A stretch of 64,000 nt of DNA from Acholoe squamosa (GCA_949317995.1 OX439046.1:39344002-39408001), one strand, 5' to 3'; positions 19,346-31,921 are shown, counted from the stretch's first letter. Notes: generated by a model from the sequence alone, not told the origin. A program made the numbers and translations.

Positions 19346-20999
19346 ATGTCTGAAAGGCTAGTGCATGGGTTAGCTGACCTTAAGGAATCCAACCCTCATG
19401 GACAAACGATTCAAAACCGGATACCACCGTTTCTGGGGGAGTGGTACGATCTGACAGTTCACCTACAACTGTCACAGCCGTCCATACTCCTATAAGTAGT
19501 GCTTCTATATCCATGAATCCAAGACAGGATCCACCAGTAGGACGAGCACCGCCGGTACCTGATCTGAGTCATACAATCAATCCTCCTCAGACCAGTACTT
19601 CTGTAGTATTAACTACACCTAGTAAGGCTCCACCACCTGCATCTCAAGTGCCGGGACCCATAAGAGGTATGCTTACATACATTCCAGCACCTGCATCTGG
19701 TGGAACAGGAACATCTGGAAGTTCTAGAGGAACATCTTCCGGATATAGCCAGAATAACCATTATTCTGGGAGAAGCTGATTCTCTCATTTTGGGAGTGGT
19801 TTCATCCAGGGACATAATCAAAATGGTTCCAATCCAGGGTACGTACCTAATGGATCAGCAGGAAGCTCTAGTGGTAGTGGGGGGTCCTCTGGGGGTCCTC
19901 CGGGAGCAGCAAGTAATGGACCTCCAGGAGGCAATCCTGGAGGCACCCCAGGCGGGTAAGGATCCGGATCTGTAGGAGATGGCAGGAAACCTAACCGTAG
20001 GACTTCCATGCCAGCAGCCATGCAAGGCATCTTTGAAAGGAGGATACCTCCTACCTACGATTCGGATGATCATGGAAGGATAGGTATCAGGCATTTGTCA
20101 ATGAAGTCAACTGTAGTGGTTGGACAAAAGAAGAACCTTTACCATACCTAATTTGTTGGTTGAATAAAGGTGGTGAGGTAGCTCTTAATCAATGGAGAGC
20201 TGCATATGGGATATATGGTACCTATGACCAATTGGTTGAATGTGCCGCATACCTGTCTGGCTATTGTGAGAGAAGATCCATGGGTTAGCTTTAAAAAGAG
20301 GACCCAGAAGCCCAAAGAATCTCATTAAGTCTTTGGATTAGAAAGCCCGCCCGAATTGGGCCCATGACGATGATTGCTATCTGCAAGAATTGTTCATGCA
20401 AGATCCCGATCACAAACAAGTAGTTTGGGATTCATGGAAGGATGAGACTTCCTTCAGTGACCTCTTCATTGCCATAGATGGTTATGATATGAAGAAAAGG
20501 TTAGTGGATTTGGCGCCAAGTCCGTTGCGGGAAGCCCCATTACAATATGGGGAGACCTCTGCAATGATTCCACAACCCTTCCAACTGGCCCCTGTGGAGC
20601 TTCAGGATGTTAATTCTGAGGAGGAATATGTTTCCGACGATAATGGGGAATATATAGGTGCTGTACATGTAGCCGAGAAGTATTACTGTCAGAAGCAGTA
20701 TCATAAAATAGGTCCGAAAGGCAAGGGTAAACCAGGTCTCAATAAAACTGTAGTTTGCCGACCCCCGGTTAGCCATAATGTCACTCCTACCCCACCCACA
20801 GTGGCGGCTTCTGCTGCCCCTACGGAATTGGTAGAGACGTTAGTTGCTCGGTTGACAGATGCTCTGAGGAGTGGATAAGTCCCAGAGAAGATGTTTTAGG
20901 TGTCAGACATTGGGACACTATGCTGCCGAATGTATGGCCCAGAAGCCTGTACCAAGGGGACAGGGAAGTTTCTCTGGTGTAAATACTGAGGAAAACTAA
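19346..20999 (+). pseudogene. gag: gag pseudogene (Ty3-A relative)
   Basis: Begins with ATGTCTGAAAGG at 19346, the position where Ty3-A and Ty3-B have ACG. Most of the N-terminal coiled-coil part is absent. The Pro-rich segment (with APPVPDL), the Gly-rich segment, the capsid-like part (GWTKEEP, FKKRTQKPKE, DPDHKQVVWDSWKD) and the CCHC knuckle (about 20890-20935) follow, spread over several frames with stops and small deletions. It ends in the conserved heptamer and stop GGAAAAC-TAA (20990-20999). Non-functional. Confidence 0.8.
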
Positions 21000-22160
21000 G
21001 TAGCAGCCCCTCCACGGGCAAGCAAGGGGATCCCGATGACAATTCTTGACATGATATCACCATCCGTGATGAAGGTTTGCATGTAGTAACAGATTTGCCT
21101 AACATTGGCATGGTCGGAAGTAGCCGGAAGGTTAGGGAACCTGATATACCAAGTGCCCAGGGAGCACAGGGGAAACCCAATATCGGTAAGGAGGTAGGCG
21201 GCTAGGAGTTAGCCAGGGTTGGTAGTGCCCACCTACCCCCAGGTCATCCTTGTCTGGAATTTTTAAAAGGATGTGGATTGACTCCTGGTGTGAACAATAA
21301 CATTCCTATTGTCACGAACACGCCTTCCCTTCTAAATGGGAGGCGGTGGTATGTTTGCCTTACTGTTAACGGAAGACCTGCTAGCCACTCCTGTGTCTCC
21401 AAGAAATTCTATGATCTTATCCCGGATGTGCATGATACTCTCTTATCGGGAGAAAGTGCCCAGACGGCCGATGGCAGTAGAATGCAAACATATGGTAGAA
21501 CTTATATTAAGTGGATGGACTACATGACTAAGTCATGAGTGTCACCATTGGGGATATATCAGATGAGGGGATACTTGGGTTGGATTTCGCCTCCCTGTAT
21601 GGTGTGGTGTTGGAACCACACTAATGAGAGTTGAGTGTGAAATACCCGTATCCTGTAAAGGTGTGATGTGTACTGAGGCAAGTTAGTAGTATGACGAGTG
21701 TGGCTCACACCGTACGGATCCCGACAGGGGTAGCCTGTGATGTGCTCTTAAGGAGTGATCCGGCTATGCGGAACCAAGCTGCAGTGATAGAACCAGATGT
21801 AATTACCTTGTCTAGCATCGGATTGACAATATGCATCCTGGACAGTAGTACCGGTTTCAAACCTGAGTACTAAGCCTATCTACTTGAAGAAAGGACAGGT
21901 CTTTGTAAGTGTTACACTTTCGGAAACAGTTACAGATAGTTTTAAATTGCCTAAAGTAACAGATACGGAAGATATCTCAGATGACTTAAAGGAGTTATAT
22001 GAGGATACTCTAATAGTCCATGGAGTAGTCCTGTGTGTATGGTAACAAAAAGAAGATGGTACCTTGCGATTCTGTATAGACTACAGGAAGTTAAATGGGG
22101 TGACGAAAAAAAACTCTTATCCATTACCTCGGATTGATGAGACAATAGACTCACTAGGAG
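20997..22160 (+). pseudogene. pol: pol pseudogene fragment (protease and start of RT)
   Basis: Matches the Ty3-A Pol N-terminus: the GRRWYVCLTVNGR segment, then SHSC directly, so the catalytic Asp-Thr-Gly of the protease is deleted; then GILGLDFASLYG-like text and the start of RT ([21 protein letters not shown]). It contains several stops and frameshifts and stops before the YLDD region. Non-functional. Confidence 0.8.
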
Positions 22161-22816
22161 GTTTTAATGCCAATTGACTTTATTGGTATCATTTTGAAAG
22201 GAACAATACTGTTAATTTTTTGAAAGAAATAATCCTCTGATTCGCATTATTTGTTAACAAGTTATAGATAAGACAGGTTCAAACCAAATTTGTTATTTGT
22301 TCATATCATACCCTCCCATTGATTATCTAGACCCACACTATTATAACAGGGAAATAGGCCTGTCTTCTAGAGACATGGCATGCTGGGATACCAGTACTTT
22401 GTAATGTTGAGAATAGAGAATGACATACAGCTCATAACACCAGGTGGCAGCACACACTATGGCAGGATTATTGATTATAATGCTGCATGGATTCTCTTGG
22501 TTAAAAGGTCAAAAATATAATTAACAAAGCTCTCAGTGAGTGGGGTGTACATATATTTCCAAACACTTTTATGGTGAGCAGAAAAGCATGCTTCATTCAT
22601 CAGTTTAAGGGTATTTACAGCACCATGAGTTTGACTACACCTTTTCTTTGGTTAAATAAAATACATGACCCTGTGTACATCATATTGGTTTGGAAGTTGG
22701 AGGTACCCGCGTATAAGGCGCACCCCCAACTCAAGGCAATTACCCTCCCGCGTATAAGACCCACTCACGATCTGATTCGCGTATAAGACGCGCCTTATAC
22801 GCGGGAGATTACGGTA
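22161..22816. repeat. Interspersed repeat copy 2 ending in MITE copy D
   Basis: 22165-22690 is the second copy of the repeat at 16625-17140. It runs into 22703-22816, a compact CGTATAAG-type end with GTATAAGGCGCACC, GTATAAGACGCGCC and the terminal CGCGGGAGATTACGGTAAT. It separates two decayed Ty3-A fragments of opposite orientation. Confidence 0.55.
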
Positions 22817-22837
22817 ATCCAGATGAAGTGATATAAA

Positions 22838-24884
22838 GATACACGGTAGTTGATACTACCCACAATCCTCTAGAAGTGCTAATGTATGTTGTAATAATCC
22901 GAATGGTGTTAATAAATAATCCGATTGTCAACATGTAATAATAGTCCTTTAGTGATACAGTTGACAAAGTTGTAGTCCAAATAGTTGATCCAGAAGTAGG
23001 TAGATAGTGGTAATAAGTCCATTCGGTACATAGGACAGCAATACGGCACAGTGGTAGGTCCATCCGGTAGGGTAATCAGGAAACAGGTAACAATAGACAT
23101 CAGGCATCGGTATCCGCATCCAGTAGCATCTTCTAGCAGCACAACTACTATTCGGATTTATAGGAAGTTCATAATCTGAATAGAACTATCAGGAGATAAC
23201 AGTAAAATTGTATCCTGATCAGTCTATTTCTGGTTATAAAGGACCCCGGAACACATAGAATAGACTTAAGTGTTAATTCGTATGGGGAACATCAAGAGGT
23301 AGATAATCTACCTTCTGCAAAACACTAAGTCTGGTTAAAAAAAATTTTGTAAATAACCCGGAACACACTGAGTGGATTTCTTAGTGTGTTTCTTCCTCAG
23401 AAGGTCTAGGGCCGACTCGGAGTACCGTCCCATTCATCTATGTCGACACCGAACACTCTCATGAACTTAGTGTTCAGATTAGTGTTTCGGGTTATCTCTT
23501 CTTTTACACGTTTTTCCAAGACGTGTACATCCATAGCTGCCTGTTCTTTTGCAGCTACAGCTTCCTCCTCCCGAGCCTTCACTTCCTCTCGGATCACAGA
23601 TTCTAGGCGTTCCTTCTCAGCATCGCCTACCTCCTTTAAACAAATCAGAGTGTCGTTCAGAAGACCTTGATGGAATTCTGTGGCTCTCTCTTTTACGCAT
23701 TTCTCCCAGTGGGTGTAGATGGCCTTCTGGACATCCGTCTCCCCTTGGCGAGATTTCTCGAACCAAATTTCTGCGCTACCGGTTTTAATGGTGATCGCAT
23801 CTTTTGGTTTGACGGGCAATGCAACACTCTTGGGGGGTGTTGACACTACTGGAACAACATTTCCGGATGTGGGACTTCCAGACATTCCTGAAGGTGCCAC
23901 TGGGACACAGTAAGTGGGTGGTTGACTGTTTCAACCCCATGTCCATGTACATCTGTACCTGTTCAGGGGTGAACGTTATCTGCTGAGCAGTTGCGGCACT
24001 TGCGGATCTGGCAGAGGCAGGTGCTGGGGCTTTTTTAGGTACAAGGCGACCCCCTTTTCCAATGACCAAGGTCTGGCTCTCAGGTCCAGGGCCTTGTAAC
24101 ATTGACGGGAAATTGCTTGTATCCAATTTCCCTGGCTTAGTAGCTGCTCGAGCATATCCGGCAGATCAAGGTTTCTTGAAAACAGGAGTACCCTGGGTCT
24201 GCTCGTGTGGGTGACGTGCCAGGGGGGATCTGGAACGATCATCCGCCCTGGATTGGGTGCTGGTTTTAGCGTGACCATTACCGGATCCGCCCCGGCTCTG
24301 GTCTCTTCTAACTCTCTCTCGGGCTCGTTTGCCTTCCTTTCCAGACTCCTCGCATTTCTGCCAAAGAGTCTCATGCATGTCCAACTTTCCTTTTCCGGGA
24401 GTAAGGACAATCTTAGCACGAAGTTTGGAATCCTTGGTTTTCGGAACTTCGCAGAGGACTTGGTCCCCTGGTCGGATCTTCAACCAAGCATCCTCGCTTA
24501 GGCTATCAAACTCCTTCATGAGTTCCTGATGCAGATCCATAATCTTCTTACGGGCTGTATCAAGACCTTCAGCGTGGCCATTCTTCTGGTGTCTTGCCAG
24601 ATCACTATGCCGGTTATATGTGACCTTTGTAGTACACTTCTTACCCTTCTTACCATAACTCGGGTCACAGATGTAGACCGGGTGATGGTGGAAGTGGGCT
24701 TCTACAAGATGCCGTTGGAACCAGGCTGAAGTACTCCAGGTCCGGACCGAGACATCACTAGCATCCTGGCAAATGGAGAAGGGACAGGACTTTTGGTCGT
24801 CACCGTTCCACTTCTCAAGTGCCCAATGCAACTTCCGCCTCTGGGTATAGGTATAATACCCTTCAGTGTGGTTAAGCATGTAGT
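22838..24884 (-). mobile_element. Decayed Ty3-A fragment: ORF3 C-terminal half and 3' UTR
   Basis: 22838-23405 matches 590-1142 (the 3' non-coding part of Ty3-A) and 23406-24884 matches ORF3, in minus orientation. The copy is cut on the left by the MITE and on the right inside ORF3, by a probable LTR. Because this 3' part is oriented opposite to the neighbouring gag-pol relic, they are separate insertions or an inverted remnant. Confidence 0.8.
23406..24884 (-). pseudogene. ORF3 pseudogene, C-terminal half with both zinc fingers
   Basis: Corresponds to roughly residues 487-980 of the ORF at 1143-4091. Three frame blocks are needed (24879-24166, about 24126-23785, 23900-23406), so at least two frameshifts are present, plus one near the C-terminus. 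The two zinc fingers are retained with all eight Cys/His ligands, as is the coiled-coil C-terminus around EKRVKEEITRNTNLN. Conservation of finger ligands despite decay is mild evidence that the protein was under selection while the family was active. Confidence 0.8.
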
Positions 24885-25310
24885 GTTCTACCCCTCGATG
24901 CTAATCGAATCTTTCGATAGACAATGAAGAACAACTATTCAGGTTCCAGTTAAAACTTTATTGTCAATAACACATAGGCATCAGCCGTTCTCGATGACAG
25001 TTTACAGGTAGTAGTGTTTGAGCTACTAAGCACTTTTCGACACTAGACGACTAGCCCAGCCTTCTAGTGTCTATATTTATCAAGCCACATATACCTTCTC
25101 TGTGCAACAGCACAGAGAAGTATTACAACATGGTAGTCAGGCAGCCGCCAACCATCGCTCACGATGGTTTGTCACAACTGGACTGACCCTGAGGAAGGCC
25201 GTACAACGGCCTTATATACACCAGAGTCGAGGGCCATGTGACCATGTGGTGACGTGGCGCTGGACTCCAGCGCCCCCAGGCGTCGGGTAAGAGAGGTGCT
25301 CTCAATGAAC
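24885..25310 (-). repeat. Probable solo LTR of another family
   Basis: The block starts TGTAGTGTTCTACC immediately where the ORF3 relic breaks. On the minus strand it carries a TATATAAGG box (near 25210) upstream of a GCACAGAG-type region and an AATAAAG signal (near 24955), the layout of an LTR. The right border and target-site duplication could not be fixed by eye, so the end coordinate is approximate. Confidence 0.45.
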
Positions 25311-27944
25311 GGTCTTAACCCGTCCTGGCCCGGAAATTCCACCTACTGAAAAAAAGCGTCTTAATTGCCCTATTCCCATAGGAGTCAATGTGTTATTTTG
25401 ACCCCCTGTCGACCGCCAAAATGGACCGCGCAATGCAATCCTATGGAGCCTTGTTTTCATGAGAAATTTAGTCAAACATGCCAAGTTTTTCATAGGTAAA
25501 AAAATTTTTTCCCAGGAATTGTAACCATCTACAGAAAGACAAAGATCTAAAGAAAATTTATCAACTTTCCATTAATTTATAGACCCCTTCTTTGTATAAG
25601 AAATTCCCACTTAAAGTCGGCCATTTTGATCGACCAAAAATGTTGAAAACCCGCCTCCAATGACCCAGCAGGAGCTGGGCCAAAAATTACTCTAAATTAT
25701 AGTTCCAGAGGGATCTTAGCAATTCATTATCTGCACAAAGTACTATAATACCCTAAAAATTTTGACGATTTACAATTTGTTTTAATATCAGGTTATGAAA
25801 AACTCCAAACTGATAATTGCTCCTATATCAGACTGTGATCCAAAAGCATGTATAGACATAATAAAAAATAGATTCACACAATATTAGGGCTGTATGCCCG
25901 GTTTTCTCCCTGACATGGAGTGGTACAGGGCAGTATTGACCTAAACACTACAGGGGCCCACCTACGTACAGCAGTGGTGCCCTCTAGTATCATTAATCGG
26001 ATCAATATACCGGTACTATGGCTTCTACACATAAATTGCAGTGACCTTAGCCCAAAAAAAATGTTTGTTTCAGGTAACCTGACCCTACTTAGCAAAACAG
26101 GTCGGCCCTGTTTTGCTTTTTTCTCCATTTATGAAGAAAATATAGGTTTTTGGGCCAAGTTTTCAGTCATTTTAGTAATCCCTGATTGCCATGACTCAAC
26201 CAAAGTCACCGTGACCAGTTAAAAGTTTTACAAAAAAAAATAAATAAAAAAATAAAAACCTACCTACCCTAACTAACCTTTTTCAGCATGTTACCTGAAA
26301 CGCACAACAATTTTTTTGGGCCTTAGGAACATTGTTTTGAAAATCGTTCACCCATATAGGGAACATCCTATAATGATTTATGCAAATAGCCCCTCTTTTG
26401 TGTGTTGCAGCGTATTGGCGAGGTTTTACAATAGGGTCTTTGCTTGAGCCTAAATGATTTCATGAAATGTGATCTTTATTTTAAATGAACTATGGAAGAA
26501 GGGTAACCGACCTTGACTTTTCCGTTGCCTTTTCTCCCTAGTATCCTTCTGCAAGAGGCAAGGTCTGAATGAAAGATTGCTTTGTAAATGCAACTCAGTG
26601 AATACGTATTTTTATTTCAATCCTTTAGGCTTGTCAATACATTTTAACATATTTGACTACATAAATTGGCTTCAGACTTATTGTAATACTTTACAACAGA
26701 GTGGCACAAATCACACCGGTACAAAATACATGTGATTACATCCGTACGTATTACACATCAAAGGTTTCTTTCCCTGCCACAACGCTTAAATAACTCACTC
26801 ATAATTTCTTCTCCACATTCTTGTATAACAAGGTGCCGTGCATTATCTTTAATAGAGAATAGAAGGGTGTCTGGAATCCATTAAAAAACGAGTCAAGTAA
26901 ATGGGCATATATAGATTGTATAATAGAGGTCATAGGCATAGGCCATAGGCCTTCAGTGTACAATGGGACAGGCTTGAGTCAGTCTATTAGGCTATTTACA
27001 GAGGTAGGTGACTTGTGCTGCCCTCTACAGTGAACCTAGAAAACCTCCATGGTGGTGCCATCTCATGGGGAGAAGAGGAACTAGAACCCAAAGCTAGTAC
27101 AATTTGCATTAAAGTGACATTTCTTTTAGACCTTCAGGAAAAAATGGAATCTACATATGAAAATAAAATGACTGCACCTTTCTGTTGTCATTTTCATAGA
27201 GATAAATTTAGAATAAAATTTGGCTGTATCCCTGTCTCTGTAAGGGTGTTATTTCACATTAAGTAGCGTTACTTTGTGACATTTTTTGGTAACTACTGGA
27301 AAAATAACTTTTTTTTCAAAAAAAATTGTTAAAAAAAGAAAAAAGAAATGAAAGATAAAACAAATATCCTAAGACCTATATGTTATTTTCAACTTGTTAC
27401 ATGCATATTTTCTAGGACATAGAACCATAAATGTAGAAAAAGGACAGAAAACATTGATATTGAAAAGCCCCTTCAGAAAACGAGTTCAAGTAACCAATAG
27501 AGCCGTTAGGCGTAGAAGTGTAGATCTATGGTATTACTTGACTCGTTAATTTTATACAATATGTTTTACACACCTGCTGAAGTCTGGTTGAGCCACTATG
27601 GAGAGTTGCAGAAATGCTTGCTCTCAAACGTTTCCTCCCTTTAGTGTTCGGTTTCTTTGGGCTTGCTTGCTTCCTGGCCTTGGAGCTTACTCTTGGCGTT
27701 GGTGCCATGCTCTGTATTCTTTTGTCGTTATTCCTGTCAATGTCATGATTGGAAATAGGACGATGCCAGTATAAAATACTCACTTCCCATCTTATCAACA
27801 CAAGTGTGATTATCATGCAAAAAAACAACTCTAACGCTTGTTGCTGAAAAAAAAACAAAAAACGAATCAGTCACTTTATATCTATTAGAAAAAAGTTATG
27901 CTATTGAAAACAAACAAACCAAAACAAAACTGGCAACTCCACAA
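25311..27944. other. Non-coding stretch, no repeats recognised
   Basis: AT-rich sequence without a sizeable ORF and without similarity to other parts of the window. One possible small exon on the minus strand is listed separately. This is the best candidate for old host DNA in the left half of the window. Confidence 0.4.
27574..27708 (-). CDS. Possible first coding exon of a host gene (weak)
   Basis: On the minus strand an ATG at 27708 opens 45 codons of a very basic peptide (MAPTPRVSSKARKQ..., rich in Lys, Arg, Ser and Pro) that ends exactly at CAG|GTGTGT (27574/27573), a plausible splice donor in phase 0. The composition fits the tail of a nuclear or chromatin protein, but a 45-codon frame with one splice motif can arise by chance. 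I could not find a second exon. Confidence 0.18.
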
Positions 27945-28133
27945 GCATAGGCTTTGTCTTATAGGCCTATGCAGTATACACGAGGACTTACAGTAGTTGT
28001 TACCGGTATAGGCTTTGTCTTATAGGCCTATGCAGTAAACACGAGGACTTACAGTAGTTGTTACCGGTATAGGCTTTGTTTTATAGGCCTATGCAGTATG
28101 CACGAGGATTTACACAAATTACAGGAGTTCTTA
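27945..28133. repeat. 63-bp tandem repeat, three copies
   Basis: Units of about 63 bp containing ATAGGCTTTGTCTTATAGGC, CTATGCAGTA and ACACGAGGACTTACAG start near 27947, 28010 and 28072. The first two are nearly identical. The array abuts the DIRS-like element and may be part of its terminal region. Confidence 0.75.
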
Positions 28134-28254
28134 CCGGTTTTACCTCGGGAATACTTCGGGTATTTCCGGAAACGATGAGATACGGCGCGAAGTGGTCACG
28201 TGACACCAGTTTGGATCGAGCATTCGTGTTTGGCAGACGGTTTCAAACTACCAG

Positions 28255-29016
28255 GTGAGTCTTTGTTCAATTTTCACTTTTTTCTGCCCGTTTTTTGGCA
28301 GTTTTTACCCTTTTTTAAGGGATTATGGTTTAGTTCGACTTCTGGCCAAGGCTACGCCGCTGGGGTACCTTTTTAGTGCTAGAATATTAAAATTTTTTCT
28401 CTCAAGACAGTCATTGTGTCGGCGGGCTGTGAGAGTTTCTACATATTTACAATCTCTGGAGGAATTCCGCTGGAATTCTCTCTTTACAGGGATCTTACAG
28501 GGGTTTTTAAGGATTCCCTGATGTTATTGCAATTTTTGGCTTTAATTTTATCTTTTTTCGGGCAGTTTTTGTCGATATCGATCAAAAAATTGTCCATTGG
28601 GGCTCCCGAGGCACCAGCGTCGTTGTACCTGCGTACCTAAAGTAGGATACGCACTGGAGCTACCTAGAGTACACCGGGCATTTTATACTTTGATTTTATG
28701 GCGAAAAGGGGTTATTTGTAGTATGTTGACTTAATTTTGTTAAAGTCTCTCTTTATTTTGCGAGTTAACTAAGATTGGGGCTGTATTTTGGTTCTATTTG
28801 GCAAGGTTTCGCCGTTTTGATCGATCTCAGCATGTTCGCGTACCTAAAGTAACAGCGAACCGTGGTACTTATAGTAGACCGAAGCTAAACATTGTTGTTA
28901 TATTATGATATCGCTACACTGGTCTACTTCAGGTACACCACTATGTAGTCCTGCTCGAGGTACATACAGCGACCATGTCGCTAGTCTCTAATCCTTTATT
29001 TCTGGTCGGTTTCCAG
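28255..29016 (+). other. Possible 5' UTR intron of the DIRS-like element
   Basis: ACCAG|GTGAGTCTT at 28255 is a strong donor. A pyrimidine-rich stretch ending TTTCCAG at 29016 is a good acceptor, and the gag ATG follows one base later (29018). Splicing would join a short leader directly to the gag start and remove a 762-bp segment that has no coding content. Splicing is inferred only from the motifs. Confidence 0.45.
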
Positions 29017-29017
29017 G

Positions 29018-30457
29018 ATGGCAAGTACATCACAGTCCAGTCCCACTGCTATGGAGAAGGGAAAGAAGTCACACAAGAACTCTAGTTCAGGTTGTTCCAG
29101 CTCTGCTAGATCTTCATCTAGACATTCTAAAGAGAATAAGTGTTCTGAGAAGGAGACTGTGAGTCCAATTAACCCTGAGAAGGAGCCTGAAGTTCAATCT
29201 ACTGAGACTTCCAGTGCCCCAGTGGTGTTAATCCAGCAGCCACCTCAAAGGTGGGTTTCTCCTATGCCCTACTACCAACAGGGTTATGAATATTATCAGG
29301 AACCTTATCAGCCAATGGATTATGCCTATGGTATGGATCACATGGCCTACCAGTGTGAACCAGTGGAGGAGGAAGGTCAGGGATATGTGGTGCTAGGCCC
29401 ACATGAACAGGCACATACTATGTCGGTGGTCGATGATGAGGAGGAAGTGGCTTCAATGCAGGGTGACTTTGAGGCACAGTCGTCAAAGGCTAAGCCACCT
29501 CCAATTGACCATCTCAAGGGGCTAACTGGAAGCCTAGCTGAGAGTATTCAGTCCTACAGATGGGAAAAAGCAGAACTAACCAAGGAAGGCCCCACCATAC
29601 ATGAAGCCCTCTCGGATGCCATTAATTCCTATTTTGAAGAAACTTATGTGGCCCAGGACTTAGAAAAAGCGACTGAAGAATTTCCGACACCCTCGAATGT
29701 GCAGAGACTGGTAGCGCCTAAACTAGAGGAAGCAATATTCAACTCTGAGGCGCTTTCCAAGAATGTGGCAGTGCGTATGCTGGACATATCTCTTCAGACC
29801 CTGCAGAAAGGGGTGGTCTCGGCCATTGCAGCCATGGCACCGTTAGGCTCAATGATGTTGGAGAAAGGGCCCGAGGACCAACAACTGGATGCCTTTGGAA
29901 AGGACTTCAATAAAGCAACCAGATTACTGGTCAATGTGTGCAATGGGCTCTCGGTAAAGAGGAGGGACTTGCTAAAACCTTTCCTTGCTAAGCCTTATGC
30001 TAAGGCACTCACCAAGACCAACATCAACGGAGACCCGCAATGACTTTTTGGGGGCAACCTAGAGGCTCGTATTAAGCAAGCTGAGGAGGACAAGAAGATC
30101 TCGGACAAGGTCCTAGCGTCTAAACGCCCAGGGTCTCAGGATTCCCATTCCCAGTCTAAGAGGCAGAAGGTCATGGCCACAGCGCCTGCTCAGGCCTGGG
30201 GCCCTAGGCACCCTTATGGACAAAACCACTACTATGTCCAGGGCCCTAAGGGCCGCTACCCTGCTCCACGCCATCAACACGCTCAGCCAAGATTTCAAGT
30301 TGCTCATGGCTACCGGCAGACTTACTCTCAAAATTACCAGACACAAGGCCAGGGTTACCGCTTCAAAGCACCTCGTCCTCAAGGCAGCAGCAAACCCAGC
30401 AGGGTTTTTCCAAGAAGGGGCCCAAGTAGGGCAGGCGAGTCCCTTTCCACTACATAA
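29018..30457 (+). pseudogene. gag: DIRS-like gag with one premature stop
   Basis: The frame begins at ATG 29018 and runs 341 codons to a TGA at 30041-30043, then continues in the same frame to 30457, overlapping the RT ORF. The N-terminus is Ser/Lys-rich; residues 80-115 are Tyr/Gln/Pro-rich (YQQGYEYYQEPYQP); the rest is a helical, acidic-to-neutral domain, and the segment after the stop is basic (Lys/Arg/Gln). No CCHC knuckle is visible. The single stop suggests a recently inactivated copy. It is called Gag from its position and its overlap with RT. Confidence 0.65.
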
Positions 30458-31557
30458 CACTGTCCAATCTTTTCAAGGGGGTAATATTCTGAAGTGTACT
30501 GATGCTTGGTTTAAACTCACCAAGGACCCTTGGATCTTAGCCATGGCTCAGGGTGTCACCATTGACTTTAATGCCTTACCATCTCAGGACTGGGTGCCTC
30601 CTCCCTATAAACTTGATCCAGTAGAGGTGGCCTTCTTGAATAAGGAAGTAGAGAAAATGGTAGCTAAGGGTATTATTGAGTATTCTGTACATGAACAGGA
30701 TGAATTCATCTCCAATGTTTTCCTGCGTCCCAAGCAAAAAGGAGATTACAGGCTTATATTGGATTTGACAGATATGAACAAGCAGGTCATGTATGAGCAT
30801 TTTAAGATGGCCTCCCTACAAACTGCTGTGGACCTTGTCACCCCTAATTGTTTTATGGGGAGTGTAGATTTAAAGGATGCCTATTACTCCATCCCTGTAC
30901 GAGAAGATTATCGTAAATTTCTGAAGTTCAGGTGGAATAGGGTCCTCTACCAGTTTGTAGGGATGCCAAATAGTCTTTCATGTGCACCAAGAGTATTCAC
31001 TAAGTTGCTCACTCCCCCCTTCGCTAAGCTAAGGGAGGAGGGACACATCTGCATCCCCTACATTGACGATTCTTTTATTATGCATGAGTCCAAAGAAGGT
31101 TGTGAGCAATCTATTAGAAGAGTGTGTGAAATCCTGGACGGGTTAGGCTTTGTTATTCATCCGGAGAAGTCAGCCTTTGTAGCTTCACAAAGGGTGATTT
31201 TCTTGGGTTTTTGGATTGACTCTGTGAATATGTCTATATATCCAACTCAGGAGAAGGTAGACAAATTCATGTCAGATTCCTACTTGCTGCTGGGGAAGGT
31301 CAAGCCAAAAATCAGGGAGGTTGCATCTCTCATAGGTCTCATGATAGCTTACTCTGCAGAGGGAACGTCAGAACTAATGGCAGATGGCTTCCCTCTGAGG
31401 TGGATTTCCACACCAACATCCACGAGACCATGGCAATAGAATATATCGTTGTGTAAGGTTAGAGGGTCTAATATTAGGGTCATGACGGACAACACCACGG
31501 CCCTTGCATATGTGAGACATATGGGAGGGATGCAGTCCCCAATGTGTAATCTGGTAT
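30216..31557 (+). pseudogene. DIRS-like reverse transcriptase and truncated RNase H
   Basis: 407 codons are open (30216-31439). The recognisable RT begins near residue 90 and includes VDLKDAYYSIP (catalytic D218), the substrate-binding VGMPNSLSCAP region and YIDD at 282-285, followed by a thumb-like region. After a TAG at 31438-31440 the frame resumes with an RNase H piece around VMTDNTTALAYV. The expected first half of RNase H is garbled by a frameshift or deletion. The frame differs from gag and overlaps it by about 240 nt, usual for DIRS elements. The sequence is cut by an LTR at 31558. Confidence 0.82.
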
Positions 31558-31921
31558 TGTAGGGGCCGGCATCGTTGTATATATATTAGTGCGGTTCATC
31601 CGAGAGATGTGCTCGTATGGTACTCGTTCCTTCTATGCCAACCAGGTGTCGCTTCATGATACCCGTTTGGTACAAGAGGGGGCAGCACCATGCCTCGCGT
31701 CCAGCTTCTACTAAGAAGCCCGACGATCTGCAGAAGGGGACTAGACCTAGTCCAGTCAAGACGTATGTCAGGAGCTGGGAGTACGTGAATAAAAGGCCTA
31801 CCCGAGCGGTAGGGGTGATCTGGGGCTTTGCCCAACCCGAATCTCTCGTGTTGTGTTGGTACCTTTAGTGATAAGCGAGCCAACGAGCCACCCAACATTT
31901 AAGTCAATACGAACCGTTACA
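31558..31921 (+). repeat. 5' LTR of Ty3-B (364 bp)
   Basis: Starts TGTAGGGGCCGGC and ends AACCGTTACA. The inverse complement recurs as the solo LTR at 34999-35363. The primer-binding site TGGTGCCATGACCAG follows at 31923-31937. GAATAAAAGG near 31785 may serve as the polyadenylation signal. Confidence 0.87.

Larger units (their letters stand above)
18955..22160 (+). mobile_element. Decayed Ty3-A relative, truncated in pol
   Basis: Contains an LTR, a primer-binding site, gag and the first part of pol in plus orientation. All parts match Ty3-A, but with frameshifts, stops and deletions. The match stops inside the RT, where an unrelated interspersed repeat begins at about 22161. The remaining pol, ORF3 and 3' LTR are missing. 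Confidence 0.85.
28134..31557 (+). mobile_element. DIRS1-like retrotransposon, 3' half removed
   Basis: Contains a gag-like ORF, an overlapping RT ORF with the DIRS-type YIDD motif, and a broken RNase H segment with the VMTDNTTALAYVRHMGG signature of this group. The element ends abruptly at 31557, where the Ty3-B LTR begins. The expected downstream part (end of RNase H, methyltransferase-like domain, tyrosine recombinase, terminal repeats) was not found elsewhere in the window. The left boundary is a guess. Confidence 0.75.
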
